64,000 nt of DNA, taken from the NCBI GenBank assembly GCA_030220185.1, contig JASPKZ010001235.1, positions 1,340,501 to 1,404,500 on the forward strand, read 5' to 3'. The position numbers and the translations under genes were made by a program. The notes beneath the pieces are model-generated. The model was given only the letters and a program-made list of their open reading frames with translations. It searched no databases and had not been told where the DNA came from. Shown in pieces: positions 59,121 through 64,000 of the stretch; the first letter of the stretch is position 1, and each line of letters begins with the position of its first letter. This DNA comes from Diploptera punctata (taxonomy: Eukaryota; Arthropoda; Insecta; Blattodea; Blaberidae).

Positions 59121-59707
59121 AAGTAGTGTATGTTAACACAGAAAATCGTGCAAAAATATATATTCCTATACTAGATTTTTCCTACATGAAACAATTTAAT
59201 TTCGACAATATTTCGTTTATAGTCGATTGTAATTGTGTCAAAATTACACCGACTGTAAATTGGATTGGTCCGTAAATTGGATTGGTTGATAATAGCATAT
59301 CAACAAAATAGTTTGCAGTCGATTTTTTTCATAGTGTAAGGGAAGTCCAGTGTTAACAGGGTAAAAAGTAATTCGTAATAAAAAAAAGTGTACATCTCAT
59401 TCTAAGAATCTAGCACTACTGATGTTTTATGTTCAAAATTAATTTAATTTATGTAATTTGATATATTGAACTATTCAGTCTGAATTAATTTAAAATAATT
59501 GAATTTTGACCATAGCTCTATATATATATATTTCTTACCTTCTGTAAAATAAATACGAAAGTGAAATTTTAACTAAAAAAAGTGCCCCTGCAGTTTTATT
59601 GTTGAACTCTAATATTTTGAATACAGAATATGATTGAATTTTTAACTTCGATTTTTTTTTTCATATGATGATTATCATCATCAAGCAGTCGATGATAAAT
59701 CCCTAAT
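59121..59707. other. AT-rich intronic DNA
   Basis: Very AT-rich, with no exon or repeat family recognised. A weak inverted TTGGATTGGT word pair occurs near 59255-59285. Confidence 0.35.
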
Positions 59708-59816
59708 TGTCAATTTCACCAACAGAGGTAAATGTATTACGCCAGTTTTCGCCGTGTATGATGCATAGCTTAAACTGGCGTAATACAGTTACCTCTGTTG
59801 GTGAAACCGACCCTAA
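59708..59816. mobile_element. MITE-W copy, near-perfect palindrome
   Basis: Arms CACCAACAGAGGTAAATGTA and TACAGTTACCTCTGTTGGTG enclose CGCCGTGTATGATGCATAGC. The right terminus is GAAACCGACCCTAA. The centre is in the same orientation as in tandem unit 2 at 2721. Confidence 0.85.
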
Positions 59817-60114
59817 ATAGGATATTTCGGTCTGGTTATTCATCTTGAATTCTTCCAGCTGGTCGTTTTCGTTTCCCAACTGGGTTATATTTTAATGCTA
59901 AATTGGGCAGTTTGTGATGAGTCATTCAATGTATAGTCTCTATTTGTTTATATATTTTTTTCAACAATGGGTTCAACTTTAAGTTCTGATATTTCTGTAT
60001 TTTTAGAGACTTGGAAGAATTTCTATTTTCGTTATGAGGGATTTCTAATCCACTCAGATGGAGCTGCCATCTCTACGCCCCATATTAACTATTTATAAAG
60101 TATAGAATTCAAAA

Positions 60115-60640
60115 AGGCAGATCGGTAATGTCAATGCTAAACGGAGTTTTGTGGGATAAGAATAGACACCAAATTACAAATTTATAAATCTATGGTTCGA
60201 AGCACGCTAACATACGGTGCAGAAACTTGGCAGTTGAATAAAAATTTGAGATTAAAATGTATGTCTACTGAAATGGATTGTTTTAGACGCTCAACTAGAC
60301 ATTTTAAATAGGAAAAAATCAGAAATACAATCATCAGACAACAAATGAAAGTCCAAAATTCAATATTAGATTTTGTGAGATACAGACAACTAGAATGGTA
60401 TATACGTAGGATGCCAGAGAAAAGATTACCCAGACAAGCTTTGGTATGGATTCCACCTGGAAAAGGAAATGTCGACCTAAATTTACTTGCATAGATGATA
60501 TGAGAAGAGGTATGAGGGAGATAGGTCTGGAAGGATTTGAATGGGAAGATAGAGAAGAATGGAGAAAGAAGATAAACATTTATAAAGCTTTGGGCACAGG
60601 AAGATGTTTTATTAGTTATTACATTGTAAACCTGTTTATA
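60115..60640 (+). mobile_element. L-F LINE 3' portion
   Basis: The plus strand encodes in pieces NIRNTIIRQQMKVQNSIL, RQLEWYIRRMPEKRLPRQAL and MREIGLEGFEWEDREEWRKK (60446-60649). It ends near ATTACATTGTAAACCTG. One frameshift separates the middle and last parts. The antisense sister is 45110-45960. Confidence 0.8.
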
Positions 60641-60786
60641 AATAAGTAAAAAAACGTATTTTTGGAGGCCATTTTACGGAATCTTCCATACAGACTTCAT
60701 CATGTAGTAAAAAATGTGTATGACATACTTAAAATTTCATAATTCTGCAGTAAGTGTTCTATAATAGGATATATTTTGAGAAATTA

Positions 60787-61335
60787 CACTGAGCAACAAA
60801 AAATAAACTTTTTTTTTGTCTCACAAAGAAAAATATGTGATTCTGACAGTATTTTTTCTCCTAAATTCAAATATGATATCGGGTTTTCTCCATCACGCAA
60901 TGATTCCGAGAGACAGGCATTTATTATAATTTAAAACACTTTAATATTTTCTACATTCGTAACTACACAATATTAAAACATTCGGACTGACCTAGAAAGT
61001 AATAAATGACGATTTTCTGCTATATTTCGCCTGTGGAGCATCCCTCTTGATGATCCAACAATAATCGGCCAGCATATTAGGATTCCATTTGTCTTGATAT
61101 CTCTTTTTCATAGCTGAAATCTCCTGAGTTAGCTCATTTGGTTTTATTTTAGAATGGACAAATGGACGAAAAAACGTTTATTTAAAAAATAATTATTTAA
61201 ATCCATTAATTGAAATTGAAATAAAAAAACTGTGGGTGATGAAGAAATTCCGAATACATATTTGAAAACACGATAAAAGAACTGCATTAAGTACAACTAT
61301 TGGTACTCATGAGACAAAAATCATATTGACCAGTG
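60787..61335 (-). mobile_element. CACTG-ended DNA element, copy 3
   Basis: The right end (minus-strand start) is CACTGGTCAATATGATTTTT and the left end CACTGAGCAACAAAAAATAA. Both ends match copies 1 and 2. Inside is the C-terminal coding relic 60992-61135. The N-terminal half present in copy 1 is missing. Flanks TTA and CTA give no clear duplication. Confidence 0.7.
60992..61135 (-). pseudogene. C-terminal relic of the arthropod repeat-borne protein family
   Basis: The minus frame reads ELTQEISAMKKRYQDKWNPN, then MLADYCWIIKRDAPQAKYSR, and ends with a stop after SSFITF. I remember the ISxMxKRYQxKW...MLADYCW ending as the C-terminus of the same uncharacterised arthropod proteins whose N-terminus lies at 8340. 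The stop is in the expected place. Copies 1 and 3 therefore keep opposite ends of one ORF. Confidence 0.65.
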
Positions 61336-61629
61336 CTATTTGTAAGTAAAGTCAGACAGGATGTTTTAAGATATCTAATAACGCATATCTATAATTTTAA
61401 AGCCAAATGAATCCTTAAATAATAAAAAAATTGTAATAATATCAGGTAATAAGAATCAAAGATATTTTCTTTTATTGCGAGTTACTTTTAGTCCCTCTTC
61501 ACGAAGTGGTGATGGGTGAAATATTTATATTTCCCACGGTTTTAAATCTAAATCTACATTTTTACTGCACACTGCATAACATTGTGAAGACATCTTGTTT
61601 TCTCGAGTGTGATAGTTTTGAGTTACTGA
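61336..61629. other. Unassigned intronic DNA
   Basis: No family or exon recognised. Confidence 0.3.
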
Positions 61630-61893
61630 AATTAAGTCTCGTAGACTGCGTTGGGCAGGACATGTTGCGCGTACGGGGAATGAAAGACGTACATGGAAGC
61701 TTCTAGGAAAGCCAGAGGGAAAACGCCCAGTTGGTAGACCAAGAAAGAGGTGGGAGAACAACATTAACTATGGTTTGAGGGAAGTAGATTATACAGGGAA
61801 TAATTGGAAGGCATTAGCTCAGGATAGGGATGTATGGAGAGCTTATGTCCGCGCGGCCGTGAAGCTACGGGTTCGATAGTGCCAGTGAGTAAG
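61630..61893 (+). mobile_element. RTE-A 3' end, short 5'-truncated copy
   Basis: From AAGTCTCGTAGACTGCGTTG to GATAGTGCCAGTGAGTAAGTAAG, with little divergence from the 37.2-kb copy. The coding frame for RPVGRPRKRWENNINYGLRE is intact over this short length. Confidence 0.9.
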
Positions 61894-62267
61894 TAAGAAT
61901 TTTCATTTTCGAAAAAAAAGTGTTAATTCAAAATAAAATACTTTCCACATTTTTAAGAAAAATTGTTGATTTTTATATTAGAACAAACATTAACTTGATA
62001 TAAATGGAGGTGAAAAAAGTCACTGGTAAACTAATATTCATTACTAAACTAAAAACCATTAGTTTAAATTCAATTGTATTTAATTTTATTGTATTGTTAG
62101 ACATTATTTTCATTATTATTCAGTTTGATAGATAATTAACTGTTTAGTATGACTATTATTGTAATTTTTTGTATTTATATGTAACATATGTTTGTCCTGG
62201 TGAGTGGAAGAGAAGGCCACATGGTCGTAACTCCACGAAATAAATCTATTCTAAAATTCGAAATTTT
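61894..62267. other. AT-rich intronic DNA
   Basis: No exon or repeat family recognised. Confidence 0.35.
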
Positions 62268-62620
62268 CGCGGTTGACTAGTGGTTATGCTACTTGCCTCT
62301 GGTTCCAAGGGTCGCGGTTTCAAACCCTGCCGGGGTCGGTGGTTTATTAGGACGGAAAAATTCAAGGAGCAAGATTTTTAGGCTCGTATAAGATCCTTAA
62401 GCCTGAATAAAAATGCCTCTAAGCAAACATTTACCGACATCAACGTTCTAGTAATATCTTAGTTGCCTATTAGATGTCTCATTGGGTCGGTGTGTTGACC
62501 GCATGCCATCTATGACATCTATGAGCATATAAGGTAACTAAAAATTAACTTGGTCTAGTAACTCCTTACAAAGGAGAGGCTGTGGTTCAATAATGGGCTA
62601 CGCCATTATAGATAGATAGA
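62268..62620 (+). mobile_element. SINE-1 copy, long form
   Basis: The head GTTGACTAGTGGTTATGCTA, GCGGTTTCAAACCCTGCCGG and the body AATTCAAGGAGCAAG are followed by a longer 3' part (AAGCAAACATTTACCG, GTAACTCCTTACAAAGGAGA). Confidence 0.75.
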
Positions 62621-62639
62621 AATGGAAGAGAAAAAAAAA

Positions 62640-63162
62640 TGTCACTAGTAAACTAAAATTCAAAATTTTCATGATCGCAACATTAATTTACTATTATTAT
62701 TATTTTAAAAAGTTTCCGTTATTCTCGTGCGCTAGTATGTTATCCATTGCATTTAGAACGTGCAGTAAAAATGTCAATGTTTTATCTTTAAAATTGTAGA
62801 TCATGTTTTGTTTTGAATATAAATGTAGAAAAAATCACTTCAAAAAGTTTTCATGCAGTTAAAAAACACTAGGGCCGAATCTTTTTAATGTGACGTGATT
62901 AGACTTAGATGTGTCCTAGTGTGTTGAAACTTCGCAAAAATGTTTTTAGGATGCGTGCTACTTTTTAACATAAAATGATTTGACCAAAAATGGTACATTT
63001 CACCCATAACCACCCTTAATGTAATGGTTTGTGGTTTGTGTTTGGTGTGTTGTGATGCAGTAGTTAGAAATAGACCATATTCTTGCTGTAATGTCACTGT
63101 GTAGTTGGTTATGTTTTATGTTGCACATGTTTTGTTTTGGGTTTGCACTCTGCTTGCTGTAG
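62640..63162. other. Intronic DNA before exon 4
   Basis: No repeat family was recognised. It ends in GCACTCTGCTTGCTGTAG, a good acceptor. Confidence 0.4.
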
Positions 63163-63231
63163 ATTTAGAGGAAGTGGTAGAGGAAGCTCCAGATTCTGAC
63201 TTCATACACGTGGAGGAACGCAAAACTTCCA
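63163..63231 (+). CDS. Host gene exon 4 of the chain (69 nt, phase 1/1)
   Basis: The acceptor is GCTTGCTGTAG and the donor GTAAGT after TTCCA. The frame using the first two bases to complete a split codon is the only open one. It gives LEEVVEEAPDSDFIHVEER and then KTS, leaving one base. The length is 69 bases, again symmetric phase 1. It is acidic like exon 1. The intron from exon 3 is 4,566 bases. The agreement of phase, acidic composition and splice strength make this the best-supported exon with the one at 58531. The protein is not recognised. Confidence 0.68.
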
Positions 63232-63304
63232 GTAAGTTTGCATTTTATATCTTTATATGTCATGTTTTATAATAAATTGCATTGCTATAAATACAGAGTG
63301 AACA

Positions 63305-63590
63305 AAAACAGAGGATAAAAAGAGTGGGTCATGTATGTCAGTTAACGAACTGTGGACATTAAGTCTAGGAGGATAAAATGGGTGGATCAAAGTCTAGGAG
63401 GATAAAATTGGACAGGTCATGTGGTTCATCAACTGCGATCATTCTAGGAGGATAAAATTGGTATATCATGTAGATCGTTAACAGAGGTCATTACGCATAG
63501 GAGGATAGAATTAGTGGGCCATGCATGTCGTGAACTGCGGTCATTAAGTCTAGGAGGATAAAATGGGTAGGTTAAAGACTATCCGACACA
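63305..63590. repeat. Degenerate tandem repeat of about 55-65 bases, five units
   Basis: The unit core is CTAGGAGGATAAAAT, GGTCATGTA-like and AACTGCGGTCATTAAGT. Units start near 63312, 63366, 63396, 63445, 63498 and 63549 with variable spacing. It lies just downstream of exon 4. No coding capacity. Confidence 0.75.
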
Positions 63591-63683
63591 GGCAACTTAT
63601 ATACTGAGGGCTCAAGACATAATCATTAACGTGTTTGTTATTGTTAGGGCAAAAGGATTTCCAGCACTATAAGTTACATTTGA

Positions 63684-63935
63684 TCTGTCTCGATGGTCTA
63701 GAGTATAAGTTCCTGGTCTCTGGTTCTGAGGGTCGCGGTTTGAAACATGACTGGGGTCGATGGATTTTTAAAATGAAAACAGCCAAGAGAGAAATCGTTC
63801 AGAATGGACTTTAAACCGTCGGTCCGCAGTCTGAAGATTTTCAGGCTCTTAGAAGAACTCAAACACAAATTAGAGCCTCTCAGCAAAATAATTAATCATC
63901 CCTCTCCATCCAAATGGTACCTCAGTTGCCTAATA
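63684..63935 (+). mobile_element. SINE-1 copy, diverged
   Basis: GATGGTCTAGAGTATAAGTT (box A region), GCGGTTTGAAACATGACTGG (box B region), AAACCGTCGGTCCGCAGTCT and the long-form tail CATCCAAATGGTACCTCAG. Confidence 0.65.
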
Positions 63936-64000
63936 AGTAGGGCTGAAAACAAGTATGGGTTACAGGCTAGGCTGTCTTTTTTTACTTGTTTTCTAAATTT

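Noticed and set aside
1..64000. CRISPR array
   Set aside because: No regularly spaced identical repeats with unique spacers. The direct repeats here are microsatellites, target duplications and old tandem arrays.
1..64000. Endogenous retrovirus or LTR element
   Set aside because: No long direct terminal repeats, primer-binding site, protease or integrase motif was seen. All reverse transcriptases here are of non-LTR type.
1..64000. Telomeric or rDNA sequence
   Set aside because: No TTAGG arrays and no rRNA-like conserved stretches were noticed.

Overview
This window looks like non-coding DNA of a repeat-rich arthropod, most likely an insect. The evidence is very long introns, non-LTR retrotransposon debris at almost every scale, several tRNA-derived SINE families, foldback elements and MITE-like repeats. 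Several of the LINE and SINE sequences resemble ones I associate from memory with cockroach predicted proteins. The species is not proven by the sequence. There is no bacterial-type operon, no CRISPR array and no intact long host gene.

The only host coding sequence I can support is a chain of four short plus-strand exons at 7251-7298, 18556-18610, 58531-58596 and 63163-63231. Each has a good acceptor and donor. Each is open in a frame that fits its neighbours (phases 0/0, 0/1, 1/1, 1/1). They encode an acidic and lysine-rich, low-complexity stretch of a protein I do not recognise. The introns would be about 11.3, 39.9 and 4.6 kb, so almost the whole window is intron of one large gene.

The rest is layered mobile DNA. 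I use local names. RTE-A is an abundant RTE-like LINE whose 3' end reads GATAGTGCCAGTGAGT followed by AAGT or TAGT repeats. Its best copy is 35890-37461. L-B, L-C, L-D, L-E, L-F, L-G, L-H, L-M, L-N and others are further LINE families seen mainly as 3' ends that encode a GRPxxRW-like tail. Many of them end in GAA or GAT microsatellites. L-U (38484-42362, minus) is a nearly full-length two-ORF LINE. SINE-1 to SINE-4 are tRNA-headed SINEs. MITE-W is a short palindromic element, MITE-V and family Z are other dispersed repeats, and two hAT-like elements and three copies of an element with CACTG termini are present.

The layout is as follows. 0-6 kb: RTE-A fragments broken by other LINEs and MITEs. 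6-9 kb: SINE-1, exon 1 and a CACTG-ended element. 9-16 kb: LINE 3' ends and SINEs. 16.2-18.0 kb: nested foldback elements. 18.5 kb: exon 2. 19.6-22.2 kb: two RTE-A copies, one split by a hAT-like element. 23-27 kb: SINE-in-SINE, a large hairpin, a tRNA-Tyr-like relic, and a tandem array split by RTE-A. 27-33 kb: nested RTE-A and SINE copies. 33.7-35.4 kb: a second hAT-like element. 35.6-42.6 kb: the best RTE-A copy, then SINE-3 split by a LINE that is itself split by L-U. 43-57 kb: further nested LINEs and SINEs. 57-64 kb: exons 3 and 4 among RTE-A, MITEs and a third CACTG element.

Insertion order can be read from target-site duplications at several sites, for example L-B containing L-C containing L-D at 47.0-48.3 kb. 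Calls rest on reading the sequence by eye. Family names beyond broad class need a database search.
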